From positions 1 through 64,000 of the forward strand of contig NZ_JAFFSX010000004.1 of the NCBI RefSeq assembly GCF_017948485.1: 64,000 nucleotides of DNA, in the 5' to 3' direction. Shown in pieces: positions 38,137-47,501 of the stretch. Positions within the stretch are counted from its first letter, which is position 1. Each line of letters starts with the position of its first letter. The notes beneath the pieces were generated by a model. The model was not told where the DNA came from and did no database searches. It worked only from the letters and a program-made list of their open reading frames with translations. The stretch comes from Streptomyces sp. GESEQ-35. GTDB taxonomy: Bacteria > Actinomycetota > Actinomycetes > Streptomycetales > Streptomycetaceae. Both the position numbers and the translations under genes were made by a program.

Positions 38137-38155
38137 TAAGGCAAGCCTTACCTTA
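38137..38155. promoter_or_regulatory. Iron box (DmdR/IdeR operator)
   Basis: TAAGGCAAGCCTTACCTTA is a 19-base imperfect palindrome fitting the consensus TTAGGTTAGGCTAACCTAA. It lies between the siderophore binding-protein gene and the divergent VOC gene, so it can repress one or both when iron is plentiful. Confidence 0.88.
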
Positions 38156-38206
38156 AATGACCTCGGAGTATCTTGGTGCGTGAGGCTGCGTGAGGAGGCC
38201 CACACG

Positions 38207-38590
38207 ATGACCGTCGAGCTGAACCACACCATCGTCGCCGCACATGACAAGAAGGCGTCGGCCCAGTTTCTCGCCGACATCCTGGGACTGGAAGTCGGCC
38301 CACCGTACGGCCCGTTCATCCCGGTGCAGATCCCCAACGGGGTGACCCTCGACTACATCGACACATCCGGCGAGATCACCCCGCAGCACTACGCCTTCCT
38401 CGTCTCCGAGGACGACTTCGACACGATCTTCGCCCGCGTCCGGGACGCCGGCCTGACCTACTGGGCCGACCCGTTCCACAGCCGCCCCGCCGAGATCAAC
38501 CACAACGACGGCGGCCGCGGTACGTACTTCGACGACCCGAACGGCCACAACCTGGAAATCATCACGAGGCCGTACGGCAGCGGGGGCTGA
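38207..38590 (+). CDS. VOC-family (glyoxalase/bleomycin-resistance fold) protein
   Basis: 127 residues, one pair of beta-alpha-beta-beta-beta modules. The N-terminal LNHTIVAAHD supplies a His at the first metal position; HYAFLV, DGGRGTYFDDPNGHNLEIITRPYG and its Glu supply the others. Members are metal-dependent dioxygenases, glyoxalases or binding proteins. TGAGGAGG precedes the ATG. It is divergent from the siderophore operon and shares its iron-box region, so iron-dependent expression is plausible though unproven. Confidence 0.87.
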   Translation: MTVELNHTIVAAHDKKASAQFLADILGLEVGPPYGPFIPVQIPNGVTLDYIDTSGEITPQHYAFLVSEDDFDTIFARVRDAGLTYWADPFHSRPAEINHNDGGRGTYFDDPNGHNLEIITRPYGSGG

Positions 38591-38722
38591 GGCCTTTCCG
38601 TGGTGCTGTTCCGCGGTGCCGGACAAAAAAGTTCGGCCGGGGATGTCGAGAACCCGTGACCGGCTCCGTCCCCGCAGTGAACGCGACCACAATGGGTCGC
38701 ACCAGTACCGAGGAGAACCACC

Positions 38723-39145
38723 ATGGCCAAGTACCTGCTGCTCAAGCACTACCGTGGCGCCCCGGCCGCAGCGAACGACGTGCCCATGGACCAGTGGACG
38801 CCGGAGGAGATCTCGGCCCACGTGAAGTACATGAACGACTTCGCGGCCCGGCTCGAGGAGACCGGCGAGTTCGTCGACAGTCAGGCCCTTGCACCCGGGG
38901 GGACGTTCGTCCGGTACGACGGCGAGGGGCGCCCGCCGGTCACCGACGGCCCGTTCGTCGAGACCAAGGACCTCATCGCCGGCTGGATGGTGATCGACGT
39001 CGACAGCTACGAGCGCGCCGTCGAGCTGGCCGGGGAGCTGTCGGCCGCCCCCGGGGCGGGCGGGAAGCCGATCCACGAATGGCTTGAGCTGCGCCCGTTC
39101 TACGGCGTCTCCTCGCCCACCATCTCGGAGTGCTCTTTCAAGTGA
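38723..39145 (+). CDS. YCII-like DGPF-domain protein
   Basis: 140 residues. MAKYLLLKHYRGAP begins the ferredoxin-like YCII fold and DGPFVETKDLIAGW is the DGPF motif. These proteins are found next to group ECF42 sigma factors and probably act as sensors or enzymes in their pathway. GGAGAACCACC precedes the ATG. Its stop overlaps the next start (GTGA at 39142-39145), so the two are co-translated. Confidence 0.92.
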   Translation: MAKYLLLKHYRGAPAAANDVPMDQWTPEEISAHVKYMNDFAARLEETGEFVDSQALAPGGTFVRYDGEGRPPVTDGPFVETKDLIAGWMVIDVDSYERAVELAGELSAAPGAGGKPIHEWLELRPFYGVSSPTISECSFK

Positions 39146-40284
39146 ACGAGGTCCTGCTCCGGAGCCTCACACCGAGCGTGCTCGGGATCCTCGTCCGCCG
39201 CGGCGCAGACTTCGCGGCGGCCGAGGACGCCGTACAGGACGCGCTGGTTGAGGCGGTCCGCGTGTGGCCGGCCGATCCCCCGCGGGATGCGAAGGGCTGG
39301 CTGGTCACCGTGGCCTGGCGCAAGTTCCTCGACGCGAGCCGGGCGGACGCCTCCCGCCGGCGGCGCGAGGACGTCGTCGACGAGGAACCGGCGCCCGGGT
39401 CCGCGCCCTCCGCGGACGACACACTCCAGCTCTACTTCCTGTGCTCCCACCCGTCCCTCACGCCGTCGTCCGCGGTCGCGCTCACGCTGCGCGCCGTCGG
39501 CGGGCTGACCACCCGCCAGATCGCCCAGGCCTACCTGGTGCCCGAGGCGACCATGGCGCAGCGCATCAGCCGGGCCAAGCGCACCGTCTCCGGCGTACGG
39601 TTCGACCAGCCCGGCGACGTCGCCACCGTGCTGCGCGTCCTCTACCTGGTCTTCAACGAGGGCTACTCCGGCGACATCGACCTCGCCGCCGAGGCCATCC
39701 GGCTCACCCGGCAGCTCGCGGCCGCGATCGACCACCCCGAGGTGGCCGGACTCCTCGCCCTGATGCTGCTCCACCACGCCCGGCGCGCCGCCCGGACCGC
39801 GCCCGACGGCGGCCTGGTGCCGCTCGCCGAGCAGGACCGCGGCCGGTGGGACACGAAGTCGATCGCCGAGGGCGTCGAGATCCTCCAGAGGGCCCTCGCC
39901 CGCGACCGGCTCGGCGAGTTCCAGGCCCAGGCCGCCGTCGCGGCACTCCACGCCGACGCGCTCACCGCCGAGGAGACCGACTGGGTGCAGATCGTCGAGT
40001 GGTACGACGAGCTCGCGCGCCTGACCGACAGCCCGGTCGTCCTCCTCAACCGCGCGGTGGCCGTCGGCGAGGCCGACGGCCCACGCGCCGGTTTGGCGGC
40101 ACTCGCGCTCCTGGACGACTCCCTGCCCCGCCACACCGCGGTGGCGGCCTACCTACACGAGCGCGACGGCGACCTTGCCATGGCGGCACAGCTGTACGCC
40201 GAGGCCGCCCAGCAGGCACCCAACCTCGCCGAACGCAACCACCTGACCCGCCAGGCCGCCCGCCTCAACGCCCGCCTTCGCTGA
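39142..40284 (+). CDS. ECF42-type RNA polymerase sigma factor
   Basis: 380 residues from GTG 39142, which overlaps the DGPF gene stop; GTG 39130 is an alternative. Sigma regions 2 (about 8-70, AAAEDAVQDALVEA) and 4 (about 100-155, TTRQIAQAYLVPEATMAQRI) are followed by a long C-terminal helical extension (about 170-380) with TPR-like repeats. That extension defines group ECF42, which has no anti-sigma factor and is tied to DGPF-domain genes. The C-terminal domain is thought to control activity. Targets probably include the DGPF operon itself. Confidence 0.93.
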   Translation: MNEVLLRSLTPSVLGILVRRGADFAAAEDAVQDALVEAVRVWPADPPRDAKGWLVTVAWRKFLDASRADASRRRREDVVDEEPAPGSAPSADDTLQLYFLCSHPSLTPSSAVALTLRAVGGLTTRQIAQAYLVPEATMAQRISRAKRTVSGVRFDQPGDVATVLRVLYLVFNEGYSGDIDLAAEAIRLTRQLAAAIDHPEVAGLLALMLLHHARRAARTAPDGGLVPLAEQDRGRWDTKSIAEGVEILQRALARDRLGEFQAQAAVAALHADALTAEETDWVQIVEWYDELARLTDSPVVLLNRAVAVGEADGPRAGLAALALLDDSLPRHTAVAAYLHERDGDLAMAAQLYAEAAQQAPNLAERNHLTRQAARLNARLR

Positions 40285-40448
40285 CGGGGCCCTGCTTGCG
40301 CCGCATGAGAAGCGTCCCGACCGGAAGGACGGCGAGGCCCAGACCGGCCCCGTGGTCAGGGTCCTGCCCGACGGGTACGGAATCGCTGGGAACCCTCGCG
40401 CGTTGAGCCCAGTGGGTGTGGGGTGCCGGTGGTGTGCGAACCGGGCAG

Positions 40449-40498
40449 CCCGAGCGACCGAGCTGACTGATTACCCGAGTGACCGAGCTGACAGATAT
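40449..40498 (+). repeat. Two tandem 25-bp repeats upstream of msrA
   Basis: Units 40449-40473 and 40474-40498 both begin CCCGAG and contain GACCGAGCTGAC, differing at only a few positions. They end 13 bases before the msrA start, just upstream of its ribosome-binding site. The remainder of 40285-40448 shows no gene. Confidence 0.85.
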
Positions 40499-40511
40499 TG
40501 GAGGGGTCGCA

Positions 40512-41024
40512 ATGGCTGCGCAGACGCAGAGGGCCGTGCTGGCGGGCGGATGCTTCTGGGGGATGCAGGACCTGATCCGCCGGCTTCCGGGCGTGACCGC
40601 GACCCGGGTCGGATACACCGGCGGTGACGTCCCGAACGCGACGTACCGCAACCATGGCACGCACGCCGAGGCCATTGAGATCCTTTTCGACCCCGAGAAG
40701 ACCGATTTCCGCGCACTCCTGGAGTTCTTCTTCCAGATCCACGACCCGAGCACCAAGAACCGCCAGGGCAACGACATCGGCCTCAGCTACCGCTCGGCGA
40801 TCTACTACGTGGACGACGAGCAGAAGCGGATCGCCGAGGACACCATCGCGGATGTGGACGCCTCCGGACTGTGGCCGGCCAAGGTCGTCACCGAGGTGGA
40901 GCCGGTCGGCCCCTTCTGGGAGGCCGAGCCCGAGCACCAGGACTACCTGGAGCGTTACCCGGACGGCTACACCTGCCACTTCCCGCGCCCGGGATGGCGG
41001 CTGCCCGCCCGCGCGCAGAGCTGA
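40512..41024 (+). CDS. msrA: Peptide-methionine (S)-S-oxide reductase
   Basis: 170 residues. GGCFWG (Cys14 as nucleophile) and the YTGG and [13 protein letters not shown] segments are the MsrA hallmarks. It reduces methionine-S-sulfoxide in proteins; a Cys near the C-terminus (TCHFP) could resolve the disulfide. The ATG 40512 was chosen over an upstream in-frame ATG because TTGGAGGGG precedes it. Monocistronic, with tandem repeats in its leader. Confidence 0.94.
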   Translation: MAAQTQRAVLAGGCFWGMQDLIRRLPGVTATRVGYTGGDVPNATYRNHGTHAEAIEILFDPEKTDFRALLEFFFQIHDPSTKNRQGNDIGLSYRSAIYYVDDEQKRIAEDTIADVDASGLWPAKVVTEVEPVGPFWEAEPEHQDYLERYPDGYTCHFPRPGWRLPARAQS

Positions 41025-41087
41025 CCCCGCGGGGCGGCGGGGACGGAGGCTGACCGGGCCGAGCCGTCGGCGCGCCCGGCAGTTCCG

Positions 41088-42206
41088 TCAGCGCGGCAGC
41101 GTCGCCGGGTTGCCTCCGTTCGCCTCGTAGCCCGCCACCGCCAGCGCCCGGTACACCGCGAATTCCGCGGCCGGGTCGCTGGACAGGGTCCAGGGCAGGG
41201 CGCCCACGTGGCCGTCGACCTGTATCAGCTGGTTCATGGCCTCGGCCCAGCGCTCGGAGCGGACCAGGAAGAAGACCAGCAGGTGGCGGACGTGGGCCAG
41301 CATCGGGTCGTCGTGGCGGGCCGCGTGCACCGCGAACAGCGCGCCGTGGACCGCCTTCGTCACGACCTCGCTCTGGTAGAAGCCGCTGACCAGGTTCACC
41401 TCGGGGAGGTGCTCGAAGACCGCGAAGAGCGGCATGGCGGCGAGGAGTGAGCCTTGCGGGGCCCGGGCCGCCGCCGCCTCCGTGAACGACATCGCCAGCT
41501 CGCGCGAGCCGTGCCACTTCTCGCACCAGTAGTGCAGGGCGGCCAGGTGGGCGCCCATGTGGGACGGCGCGCGGTCCAGGATCTTCAGCCAGAGCTGCTC
41601 GAACTCCGCCCGGGGGTACGCCAGTCCGCGTGCCACCGACAGCTCGATGATGTACGGGACCGGGTCACCGGGGGCCAGCAGCGCCGCCTCGCCGCACGCC
41701 GCCCTCGCCTCCTCCATGATGATCCGGAACTCGTCCGTGCCGGGCGTCGACGTGCGCCACGCCTGCTGCACCAGGAACTCCGCGTGCACCGCGGCGCCGC
41801 CCGCGTCCTTGGGCGCCTCGGCCCGCCACACCCGCAGCCACTGCCCGCCCGGCGTCTCGTCGACCCCGCCCGGCCGCCGGGTGAGCTCCAGCGACGCGGC
41901 GCCCGCGAAGGCCTGCACACGCTGCCAGCGCCGCTCGCCCTCCGCCTCCGTGCCCGCGAGGAGCTGGGAGGCCGACCGGTAGTCCTGAGTGCGCTGCACC
42001 AGGTCCAGGACGTCCAGCAGGTCCTGGTCGGGGCCGGGCATGCGGATGTCCAGCTCCTCCTGCCGTACGAACCCGTAGTTCGCGGGGTCCGCGGCGTCCG
42101 GGTGGCCCGGCGCGACCTGTTCGATCATGCCGCGCCTGCGCCGCAGGAACGGAAGCAGCACGAAGCCGAGCAGGACCAGCGACATCAGGACCCAGAGAAT
42201 CTCCAT
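41088..42206 (-). CDS. Membrane-anchored helical-repeat protein of unknown function
   Basis: 372 residues. One N-terminal membrane helix (about 3-20), then RRRR and an all-helical domain with TPR-like character (about 60-365; for example AALHYWCEKWHGSRELAMSF, HLLVFFLVRSERWAEAMNQL). The N-terminal anchor would place the domain in the cytoplasm. Divergent from the cystathionine gamma-synthase gene across about 108 bases. I recall a hypothetical protein at this position in S. coelicolor but know no function. Confidence 0.82.
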   Translation of the reverse strand: MEILWVLMSLVLLGFVLLPFLRRRRGMIEQVAPGHPDAADPANYGFVRQEELDIRMPGPDQDLLDVLDLVQRTQDYRSASQLLAGTEAEGERRWQRVQAFAGAASLELTRRPGGVDETPGGQWLRVWRAEAPKDAGGAAVHAEFLVQQAWRTSTPGTDEFRIIMEEARAACGEAALLAPGDPVPYIIELSVARGLAYPRAEFEQLWLKILDRAPSHMGAHLAALHYWCEKWHGSRELAMSFTEAAAARAPQGSLLAAMPLFAVFEHLPEVNLVSGFYQSEVVTKAVHGALFAVHAARHDDPMLAHVRHLLVFFLVRSERWAEAMNQLIQVDGHVGALPWTLSSDPAAEFAVYRALAVAGYEANGGNPATLPR

Positions 42207-42313
42207 GCCTCCAGCGTTCCAGACGCCGCCGACAATTGGCGAACCTGGTCCGCGGCCTGTGGATAACCTCGCCATCCGTCGTCAGGCCCACAAGCGCACT
42301 ACGCTCAATACCC

Positions 42314-43471
42314 ATGAGCGACAGGCACATCAGTCAGCACTTCGAGACCCTCGCGATCCACGCGGGCAACACCGCCGACCCCCTCACCGGCGCGGTCGTC
42401 CCGCCGATCTACCAGGTCTCGACCTACAAGCAGGACGGCGTCGGCGGCCTGCGCGGCGGCTACGAGTACAGCCGCAGCGCCAACCCGACCAGGACCGCCC
42501 TCGAGGAGAACCTCGCCGCCCTGGAGGGCGGCCGCCGGGGCCTCGCTTTCGCGTCCGGACTGGCGGCCGAGGACTGCCTGTTGCGTACGCTGCTCAGCCC
42601 CGGCGATCACGTGGTCATCCCCAATGACGCGTACGGCGGCACGTTCCGTCTCTTCGCGAAGGTCGTCTCCCGGTGGGGCGTGGAGTGGTCGGTCGCCGAC
42701 ACCAGCGATCCGGCCGCCGTACGGGCCGCCATCACCCCGAAGACCAAGGCCGTGTGGGTGGAGACCCCCTCCAACCCGCTCCTCGGCATCACCGACATCG
42801 CCGCCGTCGCCCAGATCGCCCACGGCGCGGGCGCCCGGCTCGTCGTCGACAACACCTTCGCCACGCCCTATCTTCAGCAGCCGCTGTCGCTGGGCGCCGA
42901 CGTCGTGGTGCACTCACTGACCAAGTACATGGGTGGCCACTCGGACGTCGTCGGCGGTGCGCTGATCGTCGGTGACACAGAGCTGGGCGACGAGCTGGCG
43001 TACCACCAGAACGCGATGGGCGCGGTCGCCGGGCCCTTCGACTCCTGGCTGGTGCTGCGCGGCACGAAGACGCTGTCGGTGCGCATGGACCGGCACAGCG
43101 AGAACGCCACGAAGATCGCCGACATGCTGACCCGGCACGCGCGCGTGACGGGGGTGCTGTACCCGGGGCTGCCCGAGCACCCCGGTCACGAGGTCGCCGC
43201 CAAGCAGATGCGGGCGTTCGGCGGCATGGTCTCCTTCCAGGTCGAGGGCGGCGAGGAGGCGGCCGTCGAGGTCTGCAACCGCGCCAAGGTGTTCACGCTC
43301 GGCGAGTCCCTGGGCGGCGTCGAGTCGCTGATCGAGCACCCCGGCCGGATGACGCACGCGTCCGTCGCCGGCTCGGCCCTGGAGGTGCCCGCCGACCTCG
43401 TACGCCTCTCCGTGGGCATCGAGAACGTCGACGACCTCCTCGAAGACCTCCAGCAGGCGCTGAACAAGTAG
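42314..43471 (+). CDS. metB: Cystathionine gamma-synthase
   Basis: 385 residues. Fold-type I PLP enzyme of the trans-sulfuration family; PLP lysine 204 in HSLTKYMGGHSD, phosphate-binding ASGLAAED and the substrate-specific YEYSRSANPTR loop. It condenses an activated homoserine with cysteine to cystathionine (or works in reverse as gamma-lyase, which sequence alone cannot exclude). TACGCT lies eight bases before the ATG, so the leader is at most a few bases. metB is also adjacent to the greA-mca block in M. tuberculosis. Confidence 0.93.
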   Translation: MSDRHISQHFETLAIHAGNTADPLTGAVVPPIYQVSTYKQDGVGGLRGGYEYSRSANPTRTALEENLAALEGGRRGLAFASGLAAEDCLLRTLLSPGDHVVIPNDAYGGTFRLFAKVVSRWGVEWSVADTSDPAAVRAAITPKTKAVWVETPSNPLLGITDIAAVAQIAHGAGARLVVDNTFATPYLQQPLSLGADVVVHSLTKYMGGHSDVVGGALIVGDTELGDELAYHQNAMGAVAGPFDSWLVLRGTKTLSVRMDRHSENATKIADMLTRHARVTGVLYPGLPEHPGHEVAAKQMRAFGGMVSFQVEGGEEAAVEVCNRAKVFTLGESLGGVESLIEHPGRMTHASVAGSALEVPADLVRLSVGIENVDDLLEDLQQALNK

Positions 43472-43478
43472 GTCAGGG

Positions 43479-43727
43479 TCACCAGCCCGTGAGCGGTGGA
43501 GTCGTCTCCGACGGCGGCTCCACCCACGGGCGGGCTGTCAGCGCCCACACCAGGAACGCCACCGACGCCGCGAACAGCAGCAGCCACATCATCCGCCGGG
43601 CCGCCATCCTGCGGCGCAGCATGCGGCCGCCGCGGCGCACGACGTCCGCGTAGAGCTCCGGCGGCACGGGCGGCGGGGTCTGCTCCAGGAGCTGCCGTAC
43701 GACGGCTTCACGATCGAGGCGGGTCAC
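43479..43727 (-). CDS. Small single-helix membrane protein
   Basis: 82 residues from GTG 43727, overlapping the stop of the preceding sigma-like gene (GTGA). A soluble N-terminus (REAVVRQLLEQTPPPVPPELYADVV) precedes an Arg-rich stretch and one helix (about 47-65), then a short outside tail. The coupling suggests it could be a membrane partner or anti-sigma-like factor for the sigma-like protein; no zinc motif is present, so this is a guess. Convergent with metB only eight bases away. Confidence 0.7.
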   Translation of the reverse strand: MTRLDREAVVRQLLEQTPPPVPPELYADVVRRGGRMLRRRMAARRMMWLLLFAASVAFLVWALTARPWVEPPSETTPPLTGW

Positions 43728-44230
43728 GGCTGCGTCACCTCCGCTCCCACTGCCGCCGGTGCCGGTCCCCGTGGCGGATGCAGCAGCGTCGTCGTCGCGC
43801 GGTTGCAGATCGCGCGGACGCGCTCCGTGGGCAGGCCCAGCAGTGCCGCCGTCTGCTCCTCGGCGACCCCTTCGTACAGCCTCAGGACGAGGATCAGCCG
43901 CTCCTGCGGCGAGAGCCGGGCGAGCGGGCTGCCGGGATGCGGGCGGGCACGGCCGAGTCCGCCGTACTGGTGCCAGGCCCCGCGGGCGAAGCGGGTGGCC
44001 AGATACTGGCGGGTGCGGTCGTACGGGTCCTCGCCGCGCAGCCGGTCCCAGGACGCGTAGGTGTGGGCGAGGGCCAGGGTGAGCAGGCGTCGCGCGCGTG
44101 GGTTGTCGCCCGCTGTCTCCGCCGTGAGGAGCGTGGCGGCATGCAGCAGCCGCCCTGCCGCGCCCGCGACGAACGCCTCGAACTCCCGGGCCCGGCGGGC
44201 GCCCTGGGACGCCTGCCGTTGTCGCACCAC
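43724..44230 (-). CDS. RNA polymerase sigma-70 family-like protein
   Basis: 168 residues. A helical N-terminus resembles region 2 (EFEAFVAGAAGRLLHAATLLT) and a clear region 4 follows (about 105-150: SPQERLILVLRLYEGVAEEQTAALLGLPTERVRAI). Resembles SigE-type small sigma factors of Streptomyces, but region 2 is weakly conserved, so promoter opening is uncertain. GTG start with GGGAGG. Coupled to the small membrane protein by overlap. Confidence 0.75.
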   Translation of the reverse strand: MVRQRQASQGARRAREFEAFVAGAAGRLLHAATLLTAETAGDNPRARRLLTLALAHTYASWDRLRGEDPYDRTRQYLATRFARGAWHQYGGLGRARPHPGSPLARLSPQERLILVLRLYEGVAEEQTAALLGLPTERVRAICNRATTTLLHPPRGPAPAAVGAEVTQP

Positions 44231-44393
44231 GCCTCCCGCCCCTGGGGAACGACGGGGTCCGGGCCGGGTACGGCGGGCGAAGCCGGGTACGGCGACGAGG
44301 CCCCGGTCTCATCTGAGGCCAGGGGTGGCCCCACGGTCAAGACTCAGGCGGCACACGCGCGTGGACGCAGCGCGACAGAAGGCGGTACGCGGC

Positions 44394-44918
44394 TCAGGAG
44401 GCCGTCGGCGGCTCGGCGTCCGGCAGGCCCTGGACGGCCATCCGCGCGGAGAGCGCGCTGTTGAAGCGCGTGAGGAGCGTGCAGAACGCCTCGCGCTCCT
44501 CCTGTGTCCAGTCGTGTGTCAGCTCGTCCATCAACTGACGCCGCGACGAGCGCACTTCCTCGAGCCGCGACAGTCCGCGCGGGGACAGCTGGAGCACCAC
44601 GGCCCGCCCGTCCTCCGGATGCGAGGTGCGCTTGACGAGCCCGGTGTCGACGAGCGGGGCCACCTGCCGGGTCACCGTGGACGAGTCGATCCCCATGCTC
44701 GCGGCGAGCGCCTTGACGCCCATCGGGCCTTCCTTGTCGAGGCGGTTGAGCAGCAGGTATGCGGCGCGGTCCATGGAGTTGCGCACCTGCCCGACGCCGC
44801 CGAGCCGGGTCTGCTCGGCACGGCGGGCGAACACCGCCACCTCGTGCTGCAGCGCTTCCAGGAGACCGCTGTCACCGACGGTCGTCATGTCCATCGACAT
44901 TTCAGGTGTTGTGGGCAT
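44394..44918 (-). CDS. MarR-family transcriptional regulator
   Basis: 174 residues. Winged helix-turn-helix with VKALAASMGIDSSTVTRQVAPLVDTGLV (about 67-95) and the wing SHPEDGRAVVLQLSPRG. Dimerisation helices at both ends. Several in-frame Met codons (44918, 44894, 44888) leave the start open. Divergent from ilvA; an inverted repeat in the shared region is a candidate operator. MarR regulators usually respond to phenolic compounds or oxidants. Confidence 0.9.
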   Translation of the reverse strand: MPTTPEMSMDMTTVGDSGLLEALQHEVAVFARRAEQTRLGGVGQVRNSMDRAAYLLLNRLDKEGPMGVKALAASMGIDSSTVTRQVAPLVDTGLVKRTSHPEDGRAVVLQLSPRGLSRLEEVRSSRRQLMDELTHDWTQEEREAFCTLLTRFNSALSARMAVQGLPDAEPPTAS

Positions 44919-45022
44919 GGCCGGGGGCTCACTTCATGAAAGGGGTGCTGGGTTGGGGGACAGGGTACGCGGCCGGGCGGCAGGCCGTACCGGCGCTGCG
45001 CAAACCGGTCTCGGAGGTTGGT

Positions 45023-45063
45023 CACAGCCGAGTCCCGCGGCTGTGAACTGCGATGCTTGAGTC
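45023..45063. promoter_or_regulatory. Promoter region of ilvA with inverted repeat
   Basis: CACAGCCG (45023-45030) and CGGCTGTG (45038-45045) form an inverted repeat ending six bases before GATGCT (45052-45057), a -10-like box seven bases upstream of the ilvA ATG. The repeat would cover the -35 region. It may be bound by the divergent MarR protein. Confidence 0.5.
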
Positions 45064-46293
<1,230 letters not shown>

Positions 46294-46331
46294 GGTCAGG
46301 GCCAGTCGCTCACTCGTCCGAGTCAATCCCC

Positions 46332-46360
46332 TTGAGAGACGCGATACATCGCGTTATGGT
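46332..46360 (+). promoter_or_regulatory. drrAB-like promoter with operator in the spacer
   Basis: TTGAGA (46332-46337), exactly 17 bases, then TATGGT (46355-46360). The spacer holds the palindrome ACGCGATACATCGCGT (46339-46354), arms of seven bases around AC. A dimeric repressor bound here would block the polymerase. The leader to the ATG at 46494 is about 125 bases and holds no clear gene. Confidence 0.8.
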
Positions 46361-46493
46361 GTGTCTCGGGTCACTCGCCGGGCGCCCGCCGACCATTCAT
46401 CAGGCGGAAAGCAAAGCGCGCGCATACCCAGTCTTTTCGAAGAACTCGAACTGACGAAACTCTGACCTGTCCCCAACGACGTGGAGAACTCAC

Positions 46494-47501
46494 ATGCCAG
46501 GCGCCATCTATGCCGAAGGCCTGGTAAAGACCTTCGGCGACGTAAAGGCACTGGACGGTGTCGACCTCGATGTCCCCGAGGGCACGGTGCTGGGCCTGCT
46601 CGGGCCGAACGGCGCGGGCAAGACGACGACCGTCCGCTGTCTGACGACCCTGCTGCGCCCCGACAGCGGCTCGGCGGTCGTCGCGGGCATCGACGTACTC
46701 AAGCACCCCGACGCCGTACGCCGCTCGATCGGCCTGTCCGGCCAGTTCGCCGCGGTCGACGAATACCTGACCGGCCGCGAGAACCTCCAGATGGTCGGCC
46801 AGCTCTACCAGATGAAGGCCAAGGCCGCCAAGGCCAGGGCCGGCGAGCTGCTCGACCAGTTCCACCTCGCGGACGCCGCCGACCGCACCGCGAAGACCTA
46901 CTCCGGAGGCATGCGCCGCCGCCTCGACCTCGCGGCCGCCCTGGTCGTCTCGCCGCCCGTGATGTTCATGGACGAGCCGACGACCGGCCTCGACCCGCGC
47001 AACCGCCAGCAGCTGTGGGAGGTCATCAAACAGCTCGTCTCCGGCGGTACGACGCTGCTGCTGACCACCCAGTATCTGGAGGAGGCCGATCACCTCGCGC
47101 ACGACATCGCGGTGGTCGACCAGGGCCGTGTCATCGCCCGTGGCACCTCCGACCAGCTCAAGGCCCGCACCGGCGGCGAGCGCGTCGAGGTCGTGGTGCA
47201 CGAGCGCGAGCACATCGCGACCGCCATCGAGGTGCTCGCCGGCTTCGGCAAGGGCGAGACCACCGTCGAGGAGCACACCCGCAAGCTCACGGTGCCCGTC
47301 ACCGGCGGCGCCAAGCTCCTCGCCGAGGTCATCCGTGAACTGGACGTCCGCGGCATCGAGATCGACGACATCGGCCTGCGCCGCCCGACCCTGGACGACG
47401 TGTTCCTGTCCCTGACCGGCCATGTGGCGGAGGTCAAGGACGAGGGCAATGGCGCCGAGGGCCCCCAGGACCGCCGTAACAAGAAGGAGGCAGCCAAGTG
47501 A
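46494..47501 (+). CDS. DrrA-type daunorubicin-resistance ABC transporter ATPase
   Basis: 335 residues. Walker A GPNGAGKTT, signature YSGGMRRRLDLA, Walker B MFMDEPTTGLDP and the DrrA-type C-terminal regulatory region (about 230-310), with a Lys/Arg-rich tail. These ATPases power export of antibiotics or lipids with a DrrB permease. GTGGAG precedes the ATG. The next gene overlaps by GTGA. Expression is likely controlled at the palindromic promoter 46332-46360. Confidence 0.92.
   Translation: MPGAIYAEGLVKTFGDVKALDGVDLDVPEGTVLGLLGPNGAGKTTTVRCLTTLLRPDSGSAVVAGIDVLKHPDAVRRSIGLSGQFAAVDEYLTGRENLQMVGQLYQMKAKAAKARAGELLDQFHLADAADRTAKTYSGGMRRRLDLAAALVVSPPVMFMDEPTTGLDPRNRQQLWEVIKQLVSGGTTLLLTTQYLEEADHLAHDIAVVDQGRVIARGTSDQLKARTGGERVEVVVHEREHIATAIEVLAGFGKGETTVEEHTRKLTVPVTGGAKLLAEVIRELDVRGIEIDDIGLRRPTLDDVFLSLTGHVAEVKDEGNGAEGPQDRRNKKEAAK

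Noticed and set aside
40449..40498. Possible CRISPR array
   Set aside because: Only two directly abutting units with no spacers.
43894..44340. Longer start for the sigma-like gene using sequence up to 44340
   Set aside because: That stretch is in a different frame from the region-4 sequence and would need a frameshift.
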